Below, piece by piece: positions 1 to 9,066 of a DNA stretch of 64,000 nucleotides. A program made the translations under genes and the position numbers. The notes beneath the pieces are model-generated. The model was not told the origin of the DNA, ran no database searches, and saw nothing but the letters and a program-made list of their open reading frames with translations. Position 1 is the first letter of the stretch. Each line of letters begins with the position of its first letter. Location: positions 6,780,501 through 6,844,500 of the forward strand of contig NZ_CP020700.1 in NCBI RefSeq assembly GCF_003932715.1, written 5' to 3'. Source of the stretch: Streptomyces tsukubensis. Lineage in GTDB: Bacteria; Actinomycetota; Actinomycetes; Streptomycetales; Streptomycetaceae.

Positions 1-171
1 ACGACGCTCGTCGTGGAAACGGGCCGGCCGGCCGTCCTCAACCCGGACATGGTGCCGACCGAGGTCGTTCTGCCGAGGGAGGTCGCCGCGGGCATTCGGG
101 CCGCGCGGTCGAAGGGCTGGACGCCCGGCTCCAACGGTTCGCCGTTCAAGCTGCACCTGTCTGCTGCTTGA
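1..171 (+). CDS. C-terminal end of an unknown protein (5' end outside window)
   Basis: The first reading frame is open from base 1 and ends at a TGA at 169-171, giving the last 56 residues of a protein that starts upstream of the window. The tail reads ...REVAAGIRAARSKGWTPGSN and then ...FKLHLSAA. Codon usage is typical for the organism. A short basic helix followed by GWTPG and a short strand is seen at the end of many small bacterial proteins of unknown function. I cannot assign a family from this fragment. The gene lies 39 bases before the next start on the same strand. Confidence 0.6.
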   Translation, partial: TTLVVETGRPAVLNPDMVPTEVVLPREVAAGIRAARSKGWTPGSNGSPFKLHLSAA

Positions 172-210
172 GCGGGTCGGTGCCGTCCGCAAGGAATGAC
201 AGGGAGTTCC

Positions 211-2073
211 GTGACAAGGTTCAAGTCCGTAGTGGCGCTGATAGGGAGCCTGGTATTCATGTCGGCGGTGTGCCCTGTCGGGGCGCCCGCAGCCGTGGCG
301 ACCGCGGCGACCGTTGCGACAGCCGGTGATGTCGTGGATCCGGGTACCGCTCCGCCGATCAGGGTCTCCACCTACAACCTGTGCGGCAACGCCTGCCCGG
401 ACGGAACGTTGCCGGAGACGGGCCTGCGCGAGGCCACCGTGGCCGCGGAGGGGCAGTCCGGGTGGAACGCGGACGTCGTCTTCCTCCAGGAGATCTGCAA
501 GTACCAGTACGACGACATCGCGGGGAGGCTTCCCGGATTCACCGGTCACTACGTCGAGACCGTGCCGAAGGGGGTGACCGTCGGCGGGCACGTCGTCTGC
601 CGCGGCCGGTCCTCGTACGGGATGGCCGTGTTCGCGAAGGGGGCACTGCACACCGACCCCGGCCGGGCGGTCGTGGACGAGCGCGACGGTGTCGTGGACC
701 TCGACCTGAACGGCTACACCACGGGCCCCGACCCCACGAGGCTGGAGCCGGAGGACATCACCAGTCCCTGTATGAGGGTCTTCGTGCAGAACCGGTCCAC
801 CTGGGTCTGTTCCGTCCACCTCTACTGGGGCAGCGAGAGCGTGCCGGCTGAGAAGGCCCTGCGCGATGCCGAGGCCGTGAGGCTCTACGAGCGGGTGAAG
901 CGCTGGCAGGACGAGGGCGTTCCCGTGATCCTGGGCGGTGACTTCAACACCCAGCCGTGGAACACCGGCACCCGGCCCTTCTACTCGGACCGCGCCCACA
1001 GCAACACCCTCGGTACCGGACGGATGACCGAGGTCGACGAGACCGACAACAGCCCGGGGTTCTTCCAGTCCGTGTGTGCCGGCAAGCCCCGCTGCCGCTC
1101 GGGCGAGCCGACCAGGGACGACACCGTCGCACCCGATCCGAGCGGCAACGACACCGCCGACCGGAAGATCGACTACATCTTCTTCTCCACTCAGTTCTTC
1201 GACGGTGTCCTGGGCGACGCGCTGCCGGTGGACCGGGACATCTCCGACCATGCGATCCTGCGCGGCGCGGCCAGATGGACGGACTGCGTCCCCGCCGCCC
1301 CGGGGGCAGGAGCGGTCTTCCGGGTGGACGCGAACGGCGCCCTGGACCGGTATGCCGGCCGGAGCAACGGCACCATCGCCCCCGCCTGCAGAGTCGGATC
1401 GGGCTGGAGCAGCATGAAGCGCACCGTCCGCCAGGGCTCCGCTCTGCTGGCGGTGGACGGGACCGGCGCCCTGTGGCGATACCCGGCCGACCCGGCCACC
1501 GGTACCTACTCCAGCAGTACCCGCACAGCGGCAGGCAGTGGATTCGCCGCAGCGGCCGATCCCGCGGGCGCGCTGCTCGCACCGGGTGACACCGACCAGG
1601 ACGGATACCCCGACCTCCTCGTCCGCGACACGCTCGGCGACCTGTGGCGTTACCCGGGCTCCGTCGGCGGCACGTACCCCCAGCAGACCGCGGTGAAGCT
1701 CGACGGCCCCGCACCCGGCCGCACCTGGGGCGACTACACCATGCTCGTCGCCCCGGGCGACTTCGCGGCCGACACGGCAAACGCCCCCGACCTCGTCGGC
1801 ATGGACGCGGCCGGATACCTCTGGCTTCACAAGGGCACCGCTGTCGGCACCTACGGGCCACCCGTCCAAATCGGCCACGGCTGGCAGATCTACAACGCCC
1901 TCGCCGCCCCGGGCGACATCGACGGAGACGGCAAGCCGGACCTGGTGGCCCGCGACCGGGTCCCCGGCAAGACCTACGGCTACCTCTGGTTCTACAGGGG
2001 CAACGGAACCGGTGGATACGAACCCCGGGTGAAAATCGGCAACGGCTACCCCGACTCCGAACCGCTCTTCTGA
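211..2073 (+). CDS. Secreted endonuclease/exonuclease/phosphatase-family protein with C-terminal FG-GAP-like repeats
   Basis: Predicted exported metal-dependent phosphoesterase (DNase I-like fold). I chose the GTG at 211 because AGGGAG lies five bases upstream; an ATG at 196 would add five residues. Residues 1-35 form a signal peptide with a basic start and a hydrophobic core. The EEP domain spans about 50-355 and shows the family hallmarks: STYNLCG (Asn56), LQEIC (catalytic Glu), GGDFNTQPWN and, near its end, SDHAI. The remaining roughly 260 residues hold repeats starting APGD, with Asp-rich loops such as DTDQDGYPD and DIDGDGKPD and conserved LWRYPG/LWFYRG strands, so they look like a calcium-binding FG-GAP/VCBS propeller. 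The substrate (DNA, sphingolipid or inositol phosphate) cannot be told from sequence. Cysteine pairs in the catalytic domain fit an extracellular protein. Confidence 0.85.
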   Translation: MTRFKSVVALIGSLVFMSAVCPVGAPAAVATAATVATAGDVVDPGTAPPIRVSTYNLCGNACPDGTLPETGLREATVAAEGQSGWNADVVFLQEICKYQYDDIAGRLPGFTGHYVETVPKGVTVGGHVVCRGRSSYGMAVFAKGALHTDPGRAVVDERDGVVDLDLNGYTTGPDPTRLEPEDITSPCMRVFVQNRSTWVCSVHLYWGSESVPAEKALRDAEAVRLYERVKRWQDEGVPVILGGDFNTQPWNTGTRPFYSDRAHSNTLGTGRMTEVDETDNSPGFFQSVCAGKPRCRSGEPTRDDTVAPDPSGNDTADRKIDYIFFSTQFFDGVLGDALPVDRDISDHAILRGAARWTDCVPAAPGAGAVFRVDANGALDRYAGRSNGTIAPACRVGSGWSSMKRTVRQGSALLAVDGTGALWRYPADPATGTYSSSTRTAAGSGFAAAADPAGALLAPGDTDQDGYPDLLVRDTLGDLWRYPGSVGGTYPQQTAVKLDGPAPGRTWGDYTMLVAPGDFAADTANAPDLVGMDAAGYLWLHKGTAVGTYGPPVQIGHGWQIYNALAAPGDIDGDGKPDLVARDRVPGKTYGYLWFYRGNGTGGYEPRVKIGNGYPDSEPLF

Positions 2074-2333
2074 AGCGTGTTGCAGAACCCGCTGCCGTGG
2101 CCGGCAACCGCCGTAACGGGCGGCCCTACCGCCGTTTCGTCGACAAGCTCCGTGCCCATCGGCTGCCGTGCTGGATCTGCTGATTCTCATGCCGGTGAGC
2201 TGGGACTTCTCAGCGGACCACCGGCGCGTTTCTCACCACATGTTGCCGAAGACCCGGTTCAGCCCCCCGTCCAGGCAGACACGGACATGAAACGGCACCA
2301 GGTCGGCCGAGCGTGCCGGGGGCCGTCGTCGGG

Positions 2334-3383
2334 TCAGTCGCCGGCGGCGACCCCTTCGACGACCGAGGGCACCGTCTCCGTGAGGATCACGCGCGTGAGG
2401 TGCAGCCCTGCCGCGCGGAAGAGTTCCTCGAACTCCGCCTCCGTCCGTTCCTGTCCGACGAGGGAGGCCATCATCATCAGGTCGAGGCCCTTCCCCTGGT
2501 GAGGGGTGTTCCCGGTCGGCAGCACCGAGTCCACGACGAGGACCCGGCCGCCCGGCGCCATCGCCTCCCGGCAGTTGCGCAGGATCGTGACGCACTGCTC
2601 GTCCTCCCAGTCGTGCAGGATGCGCTTGAGCACGTACGTCTCGGCGCCGGGAGGAACGGACTCGAAGAAGTCGCCGGCCGCCAGCTCCCACCTTCCGCTC
2701 GTCGCCGGGACGTCGAGCCGGTGGCCGGGCAGGACGTGCGGCCGGTCGAAGAGCACCCCGCGCACGTTCGGGTGGGCCGTGAGCACCTCGCGCAGCAGAC
2801 CGCCCTGACCACCGCCCACGTCCACCACGGTGCTGCCGGGCGCGAACGAGCACACGGCGACGGAGGGGCCGTCCTCGGCACGGGAGATCTCCGCCATCCC
2901 GTCGTCGAAGAGAGCGGTGGTCTCGGGGTTCTGCGCGAAGTGTTCGAAGAACGGCTTTCCGAAGACGGACTCGAAGACCGACCCGCCCTCGGTGACGCAC
3001 CGTGTCAGCTCCCCGGCCGGCAGCCACATCTCCGGCCCGGTGATCATCAGAATCGCGGCCCGAACTGAGGCCGGGGCGTCGCTGCGCAGCGCGTCCCCGG
3101 CCACGGTCAGACGGAAGGTGCCGTGCTCGACCTCGTCGAAGAGACCGCGCGTCGCGAGCAGCCGCAACACCCGGTAGAGGCTGCCCGCGTCGACATGGGT
3201 CGCCCTCGCCAGCGCGGCGACGTCCCGGGGGCCGTCGGCGAGGTGGTCGGCTGCCCCGATCGCTGCCGCGGCCCGCAGGGCGGCCGGGAAGAGGTAGCTC
3301 TCGGCGAGGTCGATCAGAAGCGCCGCGGACCGCATGCCGTCCGGGTCGGCATCGAAGGGTGCGGCAGCGGTTTCGGCGGTCAT
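2334..3383 (-). CDS. SAM-dependent O-methyltransferase (acetylserotonin/hydroxyneurosporene type)
   Basis: Class I methyltransferase of the plant-type/polyketide O-methyltransferase family. Residues 15-100 form the N-terminal dimerisation/winged-helix domain (ARATHVDAGSLYRVLRLLAT). The SAM-binding motif VVDVGGGQGG follows, and the family's catalytic histidine is in ILHDWEDEQ. At about 349 residues the length is usual for the family. I prefer the ATG at 3383 because GGAG sits seven bases upstream; an in-frame ATG at 3413 has no clear ribosome site. The enzyme usually methylates hydroxyl groups of secondary metabolites, but no biosynthetic genes adjoin it, so the substrate is unknown. It is divergent from the small gene at 3600, and about 215 bases between them hold the promoters. 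Confidence 0.85.
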   Translation of the reverse strand: MTAETAAAPFDADPDGMRSAALLIDLAESYLFPAALRAAAAIGAADHLADGPRDVAALARATHVDAGSLYRVLRLLATRGLFDEVEHGTFRLTVAGDALRSDAPASVRAAILMITGPEMWLPAGELTRCVTEGGSVFESVFGKPFFEHFAQNPETTALFDDGMAEISRAEDGPSVAVCSFAPGSTVVDVGGGQGGLLREVLTAHPNVRGVLFDRPHVLPGHRLDVPATSGRWELAAGDFFESVPPGAETYVLKRILHDWEDEQCVTILRNCREAMAPGGRVLVVDSVLPTGNTPHQGKGLDLMMMASLVGQERTEAEFEELFRAAGLHLTRVILTETVPSVVEGVAAGD

Positions 3384-3599
3384 GGCGGGACTCCGTTCCG
3401 TAGCTGTGGTCATGTCGTCGGTCCGGTGGGCCGTCGTCCGTTTCCGCTTCCCCCGGGTCTCCGCCCCTGATCACCCGACGGCGGTCACCCCTTGGTTGTT
3501 GCCCGGCTCCCACAGCGTTCGCACCACCCGCCGCGAACTCCCCGGGGCACCCGATACGGCCCGGCGGGGCGGGGCCCGAGTCGGGCAGGGGTCCGGGTG

Positions 3600-3983
3600 A
3601 TGAGCTATGAGTACGAGATGGCATACGCCCACCCCGACTCCGTCGAGGGCCTGCTGCAACGAGGGCGTGGCCTGGGCGCGGTACGCGCGCTCCAGGACCC
3701 ACAGGATTCCGCTGTGTTCGTCTACGACGGGATCCGCCACGACTGGCGCTGGGACGGGACCGACGATCGGTCTCTGTACCTGGCGCGGGTGGTCCGGGAC
3801 CTGGAGCTGTCCCCGGCCCCGGTCATGTACCAGCCGGCGGGGGACGAGGACTCCTCCTTGCGGGCGTGTGAGGTACTGAAGCTGCTGGCTCCTGCCGGAT
3901 CGGACGAGGCCCGGGAGGGGCTTCGCGCCTATGTCCGCTGCACCACGGGCCCGGCAGCACCACGCGGCCGACCGGACGGGTGA
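3600..3983 (+). CDS. Conserved hypothetical protein, 127 aa
   Basis: The likely start is the ATG at 3600 (MSYEYEMAYAHPDSV), preceded by a purine-rich stretch; the frame is open further upstream, but that part looks non-coding. The protein is soluble, acidic and tyrosine/tryptophan-rich in the middle (YDGIRHDWRWDG, LYLARVVRDLELSP). It has no signal peptide, membrane segment or catalytic motif that I recognise. It may be a small regulatory or immunity-type protein, but this is not supported. It is followed by the molybdopterin oxidoreductase gene 126 bases downstream on the same strand, too far for obvious coupling. Confidence 0.6.
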   Translation: MSYEYEMAYAHPDSVEGLLQRGRGLGAVRALQDPQDSAVFVYDGIRHDWRWDGTDDRSLYLARVVRDLELSPAPVMYQPAGDEDSSLRACEVLKLLAPAGSDEAREGLRAYVRCTTGPAAPRGRPDG

Positions 3984-4109
3984 CTTCACCGGCGGATGAC
4001 AGGGCGCGCCCGAACGCCTGCCTTCGGGCAGCCCCCTCATGCGTCAGCGTGGCCAGATGTGTCGGCGCCGCCTGAGGCGGTTCGGTGTGGGCCGGATGAA
4101 GGGGTATCG

Positions 4110-5549
4110 GTGGACAGGAGTGAGGAGGAGAAGGACCCCTCGGAGCCGGGATCCGGATCCCCGGGGCAGGACGCGGCACCCGGCGAGGAGCCGGCTGTGC
4201 GACAAGGAGTGCCGTCGGACGGTACGGATCGCTCCGAGCCGGCAGATGTCCCGCCCCGGAAGCCGGGCCGTGGACGGCGGCTGATGGCGTCGGTCGTCCC
4301 CGCAGGCCCGCCGCCGGGCCCGGCGCGTCCGGAGTTCTGGCGCAGTCCGCTGCGGGGGCCGTGGCTGACGGCCGTGTTCGGGCTGATTCTGCTCTTCGGT
4401 GTGACGGTCCTGTTCGTGACCGGGCTGCTGTCCTACGCCGCGTACAACCCGGACCTGGCCCGGACCAACGACGAGACGCCCGACAAGGGGCTGCTCGGCT
4501 TCTATCTGTTCCCCTGGCCGACCTCGCCGTACTGGATCTACCGGCTGACCCAGGGCATCCACGTCACCCTGGGGATCGTGCTCGTGCCGGTGCTGCTGGC
4601 GAAGCTGTGGTCCGTCATTCCCCTGCTGTTCTCCTGGCCGCCGGTGCGCTCGCTCAGCCATGCGGTGGAGCGGCTGTCACTGCTCCTTCTGGTCGGCGGC
4701 GCCCTGTTCGAGTTCGCCACCGGAATCCTCAACGTGCAGCTCCACTACATCTTCCCGGGCTCGTTCTACACCCTCCATTTCTACGGCGCATGGGTGTTCA
4801 TCGGCGCTTTCGTGGTCCATGTGGCCTTCAGGCTGCCCAGAGCGCTGCGTGCGGTACGGCACGGCCGGGCCGGGTCCGCCGCTGCCGGTGACCGCTCCGC
4901 CGCACTCGTGTCGCCCCGTCCGGCGGCGCCGACCCTGTCCCGCCGTGGTGCCGTGGCGCTGGTGGGCGCCGGGTCCGGGGTGCTGCTGGTGGTCACGGCG
5001 GGGCAGAGCGTGGGCGGCTGGTTCCGCAGGACGGCGGTGCTCGCCCCGCACGGCCGGAACCCCGGGACCGGGCCGAACGGGTTCCAGATCAACAAGACGG
5101 CCGCCTCCCTCGGTATCCGTACCAGCGATATCGGAACCGGATGGCGGCTGACCGTGAGCGGCGGCGGCCGTCGGACCGTGCTCACCCTCGACGAACTGCG
5201 CGCCCTGCCCCAGGACGAATCCGCACTCCCGATCGCCTGTGTGGAGGGCTGGTCGACAACGGATCAACTGTGGCGAGGAGTACGGCTGGCCGAACTGGCC
5301 GCGCTGGTCGGACTGGGGACGGACCCGCCGCACGTCCTGGTGGAATCCGTGCAGCGGGGAGGCGCGTTCGCTTCGGCCGTCCTCCGGGACAACCAGGTCC
5401 GCGACCGGCGTTCACTGCTCGCCCTGCGGGTCAACGGGGCGGTGCTCTCGCCCGACCACGGCTATCCGGCCAGGATCATCGTCCCCGGTGCGCCCGGGGT
5501 CCACAACACCAAATGGGTCACCCGCCTCACCTTCGGAGAGCCGGTATGA
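4110..5549 (+). CDS. Membrane cytochrome b561-like / molybdopterin-dependent oxidoreductase fusion protein
   Basis: A two-part redox protein of about 479 residues. The GTG at 4110 is preceded by AAGGGG at good spacing; the upstream in-frame ATG at 3996 would add a proline-rich stretch. After a charged cytosolic start, four or more hydrophobic segments (about residues 75-260) resemble a di-heme cytochrome b561, with histidines in GIHVTLG, SHAVERL, LHFYGAW and VVHVAF. A twin-arginine-like element SRRGAVALVGAGSG follows, then a sulfite-oxidase/YedY-type MoCo domain from about residue 320, with the cofactor cysteine in PIACVEGWST. The fusion suggests electron transfer between the quinone pool and an extracytoplasmic MoCo centre. 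The downstream membrane gene overlaps by four bases, so the two are translationally coupled. The substrate is unknown. Confidence 0.85.
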   Translation: MDRSEEEKDPSEPGSGSPGQDAAPGEEPAVRQGVPSDGTDRSEPADVPPRKPGRGRRLMASVVPAGPPPGPARPEFWRSPLRGPWLTAVFGLILLFGVTVLFVTGLLSYAAYNPDLARTNDETPDKGLLGFYLFPWPTSPYWIYRLTQGIHVTLGIVLVPVLLAKLWSVIPLLFSWPPVRSLSHAVERLSLLLLVGGALFEFATGILNVQLHYIFPGSFYTLHFYGAWVFIGAFVVHVAFRLPRALRAVRHGRAGSAAAGDRSAALVSPRPAAPTLSRRGAVALVGAGSGVLLVVTAGQSVGGWFRRTAVLAPHGRNPGTGPNGFQINKTAASLGIRTSDIGTGWRLTVSGGGRRTVLTLDELRALPQDESALPIACVEGWSTTDQLWRGVRLAELAALVGLGTDPPHVLVESVQRGGAFASAVLRDNQVRDRRSLLALRVNGAVLSPDHGYPARIIVPGAPGVHNTKWVTRLTFGEPV

Positions 5550-6031
5550 GCGCCTTCCGTGACCGCTACGGCGCTTCCCCGCTGCATCTGCTGCTGGTTC
5601 TCGCTTCCTTCGCACTGACCCTGTACGCGGGGGTGAGGCTGCTCCGAGGCGACACGGTGGGCGTACTGATCTGGTTCGTCGGAGCCGCCCTCATCCATGA
5701 TCTGCTCCTGCTGCCCGCCTACTCCGTCACCGATCGTGCCGCCCGGCGCCTGTGCCGACGTGTGCCGAAGGACGGTGGCTCCGACGCCCCGGTACGCCGT
5801 GGCCCGAGCGTCAACTATCTGCGGGTGCCCGCCTTCCTTTCGGGGCTGCTGCTGCTCGTCTGGTGGCCGCTGATCCTGCGGCGGGTGCCCCACTACACGG
5901 CCGTGACAGGGCTGCCCGCCGACGTGTTCCTGGGGCGATGGCTGCTGATCACGGCCGGGCTGTTCGCCGTGTCCGCGCTCTGCCTGCTGCTGAGGATGCG
6001 CCGGTCGGTGCGGCCGGTGCGGCCGGAGTGA
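5546..6031 (+). CDS. Small polytopic membrane protein coupled to the MoCo oxidoreductase
   Basis: The ATG at 5546 overlaps the upstream stop in an ATGA arrangement, so the two genes are translationally coupled. The 161-residue product has four hydrophobic helices (about residues 14-31, 38-58, 92-110 and 130-153) separated by arginine-rich loops, and no catalytic motif. It probably sits next to the oxidoreductase as a membrane partner or anchor, but I recognise no named family. The gene ends 25 bases from the end of the convergent methyltransferase gene, with no strong hairpin between them. Confidence 0.75.
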   Translation: MSAFRDRYGASPLHLLLVLASFALTLYAGVRLLRGDTVGVLIWFVGAALIHDLLLLPAYSVTDRAARRLCRRVPKDGGSDAPVRRGPSVNYLRVPAFLSGLLLLVWWPLILRRVPHYTAVTGLPADVFLGRWLLITAGLFAVSALCLLLRMRRSVRPVRPE

Positions 6032-6056
6032 CCCGCGCTCGGTCCGGGATCCGTAC

Positions 6057-6701
6057 TCAGGGAAGGGCCGTCAGGGCGGAGAAGTGACGTCCGCGGGGTG
6101 TGGTCCAGTGCTCCGTGGCCGTCCATCCCGCGGTGCGCGCGTACCGGAGCAGCGCCCGGCGTCCGACGCTGGCCCAGGGGAATGCCGCGCCGCGCTTCCC
6201 GCGCCCGTCGTCGATGCGGACGCGGTGCCGGGCGTCGACATCGGCGGCGACGGTTTCGACGAGCAGACGGCCACCGGGGCGGACCAGTTGGCGCGTCCGT
6301 TCCAGGAGTACGGAAGGGATGCCGCCGATCCCGATGTTCCCGTCGATCAGCAGGACGGTGCCCCACTGCCCCTCGCCGGGGAGTGAGTCGAAGACCGACC
6401 CCAGGCGGGCCCGGCCCCCGCGCCGCACCGTGGATACGACGGCCGAGACGCAGACGTCGATGCCCAGGGCGCGGTGGCCGCGTACGGTGAGCGCCTCCAC
6501 GAGCCGGCCGGCGCCGCAGCCGATGTCCAGCACCGGCCCTTCGCAGCGCCGCAGGACGGCCAGGTCGCACGCGTCCGCCCGGGCGCACCACCGGTCGAGC
6601 TCCAACGGCAGCAGCCAGCCGTTCGCACCGCGCAGGAACAGCCGGCCCCGGCCGGCCAGCAGGGCGGAGTCGTAGGCGGATCCGGTCCAGGGATCCGTCA
6701 C
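6057..6701 (-). CDS. Class I SAM-dependent methyltransferase, last gene of the glycosyltransferase block
   Basis: A 214-residue Rossmann methyltransferase. Motif I is VLDIGCGAGRL at about residues 57-67, followed by an acidic strand end (ALGIDVCVSAV), a motif II region VLLIDGNIGIGG and the post-motif LVRPGGRLLVETV. The GTG start at 6701 is preceded by GGGGG at good spacing. It is the most downstream of five minus-strand genes that include three glycosyltransferases and an epimerase. I infer that it decorates the glycan or lipid they make, or methylates an intermediate. The DGNIGIGG segment and the short C-terminal part match no named subfamily I know. Confidence 0.8.
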   Translation of the reverse strand: MTDPWTGSAYDSALLAGRGRLFLRGANGWLLPLELDRWCARADACDLAVLRRCEGPVLDIGCGAGRLVEALTVRGHRALGIDVCVSAVVSTVRRGGRARLGSVFDSLPGEGQWGTVLLIDGNIGIGGIPSVLLERTRQLVRPGGRLLVETVAADVDARHRVRIDDGRGKRGAAFPWASVGRRALLRYARTAGWTATEHWTTPRGRHFSALTALP

Positions 6702-6881
6702 GGCAGCCCCCGCGCCGGTGGGCAGCGGGTCTGCCCGAGCGGTGCGACATACCGTGTGGAAGAGGCTGAAGGGCTCATCGTGGCCAGTGTGCGCACGGGG
6801 AGGCGGGCCGGCGAAGTCGGCTGCGCTGTTCGAGTGGGATCTCGCCGTCCGCTCTCAGGACCCCTCAGGAATCTGGGGCTT

Positions 6882-8396
6882 TCACCCGTTCGGCCGGGTG
6901 GGCTCGGTCGGCCGGTCGGCGCCGGATTCACGGACCTCGCCGTGGTGCGGTGCCTGTTCCCGGGACCTGCCCGGAGCGGAGCGCCGGACCGCCCAGCCCG
7001 CGAGGACCGCGCCCGCCGCGATCGCATAGGCGGTGGTGCCCACCGCGTACCCGTCGTCGAACGCCGGGGCCAGCACATATTTGGCCGCACCCGCCAGTGC
7101 GACCGTCAGCCACTCCCAGCGGCCGTCGAGAGCCACCAGGGCGACGAGCAGGAGGGCGTACCAGGAGTAGCCCGGCGTCAGCAGCAGAAAAACGGTGCCG
7201 GTGACCAGCAGAGCCCCGCTCCACGGCCGGGCCGGATCACCACGCCGCACCACCCACGCCACCACGGACACCAGAATCACCGCCAGGACAGGCAGCGCCC
7301 AGTCGTCCGGGAGAACCAGACGCAACAGGGCGAAACGGTTCTTGGCGGACGATGTGTCGTCGTACCCCTCCTCGGCGGCATAGCCGCTGAGATAGCCGAG
7401 CACCGAACCCCGGGACACCAGCGCATAGGGCAGATAGACCAGCGCGGTCACCACTGCGGCGGGCACCAGGACGGCCGCCGCGTCCCGGGCCCGCCGCACC
7501 CCGCTCAACGCGCCCGGTACCACCACCACGGGAAGCAGTTTCGTCGCGACGGCGGCGCCCAGGAGCGCCCCGCCCCGGGCCCGGTGCCGGACCACGACAC
7601 CCAGCGCCACGACGGCGAGCAGCGCCCCCAGCACATCGACGTGAGCGTTGTTGACCGCCTCGACCGGGACCGCGGGACACCACGCCCAGTACGCGGCCCA
7701 CCGCACATCACCGCGCCGCCGCAGTACCAGGAGCAGGGCGACCGTGGTCCCGACCGACACCAGCGCACCGCCCATCTGGAGCGGCTTGTGCCGGGAACCG
7801 TCCGGCGACACGGAATGGACCAGCAGGAAGTACCCCTCGGCCACGGGCGGATAGATGGTGGGCACTCCGGGCCGGTTGATCCGAGTGCAGCGGACCTGCC
7901 CGGCCGGGCCGGGGACGCGTGTCGTGTCCGGGCCGGTGCACGCGGTGCCGGAGGGGAAGAGCCACCCGTCGCGCAGCGGGACCAGTGCCGCATCGCGAGG
8001 GGCATGGTCGTACGGGGAGATACCGGCGGCCTGCACCCGGCCGTCCCAGGCGTAACGGAACATGTCGGTGCTCGTACGCGGTGCGGCCGTCAAGCCGGTG
8101 GCCGCCACCGCGATACCGCCGAGGAGCACCAAGGCTGCCGTATGCCGGGCGGACACCCGGCGGAGTGACCACACGGCGGCGGCGAAGAGAAGCCAGCACA
8201 CCGCGTACCAGCAGAACAGGCCCGCCGGATCGCTGTAGTAGCCGTCGGAGCGGACGGTCAGGACCAGGAGAGTGACCAGCGCGGTGAGAAACAGACCCGT
8301 ACGGACGACCGGTGTCACGGTCACGGGCCCTGCCCGTGCGGGAAGGAAGCCCCGTCGGCCGGGTGCTGCTCCCGGGCTGCCGTCGGTGGTGGCCAC
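6882..8396 (-). CDS. Polytopic GT87/DUF2029-like polyprenol-phosphate-dependent glycosyltransferase
   Basis: An integral membrane protein of about 504 residues with roughly 11-13 hydrophobic segments. The first external loop carries acidic and aromatic residues (TDMFRYAWDGRVQAAGISPY), and a later loop reads INRPGVPTIYPPVAEGYFLL. This pattern is characteristic of GT-C fold mannosyl/arabinosyl transferases that use polyprenyl-phosphate sugars, where the loop Asp is catalytic. I chose the GTG at 8396 because GGAGG lies upstream; longer starts overlap the preceding gene. It follows the DUF2064 gene by about 30 bases. A membrane GT together with a dolichol-phosphate-mannose-synthase-like GT2 suggests transfer from a lipid-linked donor made by its neighbour. 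Confidence 0.8.
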   Translation of the reverse strand: MATTDGSPGAAPGRRGFLPARAGPVTVTPVVRTGLFLTALVTLLVLTVRSDGYYSDPAGLFCWYAVCWLLFAAAVWSLRRVSARHTAALVLLGGIAVAATGLTAAPRTSTDMFRYAWDGRVQAAGISPYDHAPRDAALVPLRDGWLFPSGTACTGPDTTRVPGPAGQVRCTRINRPGVPTIYPPVAEGYFLLVHSVSPDGSRHKPLQMGGALVSVGTTVALLLVLRRRGDVRWAAYWAWCPAVPVEAVNNAHVDVLGALLAVVALGVVVRHRARGGALLGAAVATKLLPVVVVPGALSGVRRARDAAAVLVPAAVVTALVYLPYALVSRGSVLGYLSGYAAEEGYDDTSSAKNRFALLRLVLPDDWALPVLAVILVSVVAWVVRRGDPARPWSGALLVTGTVFLLLTPGYSWYALLLVALVALDGRWEWLTVALAGAAKYVLAPAFDDGYAVGTTAYAIAAGAVLAGWAVRRSAPGRSREQAPHHGEVRESGADRPTEPTRPNG

Positions 8397-8427
8397 GGCG
8401 GTACGCCTCCGGCGGCCCGGGTCCCCC

Positions 8428-9066
8428 TCACGGGGCGTCACCTCCGCCGAGCGGCAGGCGGGCCAGGGCCCTGGCGAACCGGGTGTGCGGCGCCTCGCCG
8501 GCCACCGCGAGCGCGTCCTCCGCCGTGTCGACATCCCGCAGCACCCGCAGATCACGCACGGTGAGCCCGGCGTCGACGAGCCGCTTTCGCTGCAGCGCGC
8601 CCGTGTCCGGCCGGGACATCGGCACTCCGCGTACCAACTCGGGCTTCGGTACGGCGAACCCCAGCGCCCAGAATCCGCCGTCCACCGCCGGCCCGAACCA
8701 TGCGTCGCAGCCGTGCCAGGCGTTCCCGGCGAGAACCGGGGCGAGCAGAGCGGGGGTGACCTGAGGGGTGTCCATGCCGATCAGTACGGCCGGTCCGGCA
8801 CAGAGCGCGAAAGCGGCGGCCAGCCGGACGTCCAGCGACCCGGCGCACTGCGCCACCACCTCGAAACCGTGCGGAAGCCAGCCGCCGGGCGTCCCGTCGA
8901 GGACGAGGACCCGGCGCCGTACCGGGGCATCCGCCACCGCGGCCAGCGAGTCGGCGAGAGCCGCTTCGGCGAGCAGCGCCGCCTGACCGGGGGAGTAGGG
9001 CGGGGTGAGCCGGGTCTTCACCCGGCCCGGAACAGGTGCCTTGGCGATCACCAGAAGTGTGGTCAC
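8428..9066 (-). CDS. DUF2064 / TIGR04282-type nucleotidyl- or glycosyl-transferase
   Basis: This 212-residue protein opens with MTTLLVIAKAPVPGRVKTRL, the signature of the DUF2064 family, which has a GT-A/nucleotidyltransferase fold. The acidic metal motif follows in LIGMDTPQVTP, and GFWALGF is also conserved. One TIGR branch is annotated as an arsenosugar-biosynthesis glycosyltransferase, but members also occur in other glycan clusters and no arsenic genes are visible here. The GTG start overlaps the stop of the upstream GT2 gene (GTGA), which implies coupled translation. I therefore place it in the same pathway as its neighbours; activity and donor are unknown. Confidence 0.82.
   Translation of the reverse strand: MTTLLVIAKAPVPGRVKTRLTPPYSPGQAALLAEAALADSLAAVADAPVRRRVLVLDGTPGGWLPHGFEVVAQCAGSLDVRLAAAFALCAGPAVLIGMDTPQVTPALLAPVLAGNAWHGCDAWFGPAVDGGFWALGFAVPKPELVRGVPMSRPDTGALQRKRLVDAGLTVRDLRVLRDVDTAEDALAVAGEAPHTRFARALARLPLGGGDAP

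Noticed and set aside
944..2107. A 387-codon open frame antisense to the secreted phosphoesterase gene
   Set aside because: The translation is arginine/proline/glycine-rich with no motif, the usual shadow of a high-GC gene on the other strand.
2334..3383. A secondary-metabolite cluster around the O-methyltransferase
   Set aside because: No synthase, transporter or tailoring genes adjoin; the neighbours are unrelated.
3996..4109. Upstream extension of the MoCo oxidoreductase to an ATG at 3996
   Set aside because: The extra 38 residues look non-coding and lack a ribosome site, whereas GTG at 4110 has AAGGGG at proper spacing.
8428..9066. Arsenosugar biosynthesis, suggested by the TIGR04282 name of the DUF2064 family
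   Set aside because: No arsenic methylation, arsenite transport or resistance gene is nearby; the glycosyltransferase context fits better.
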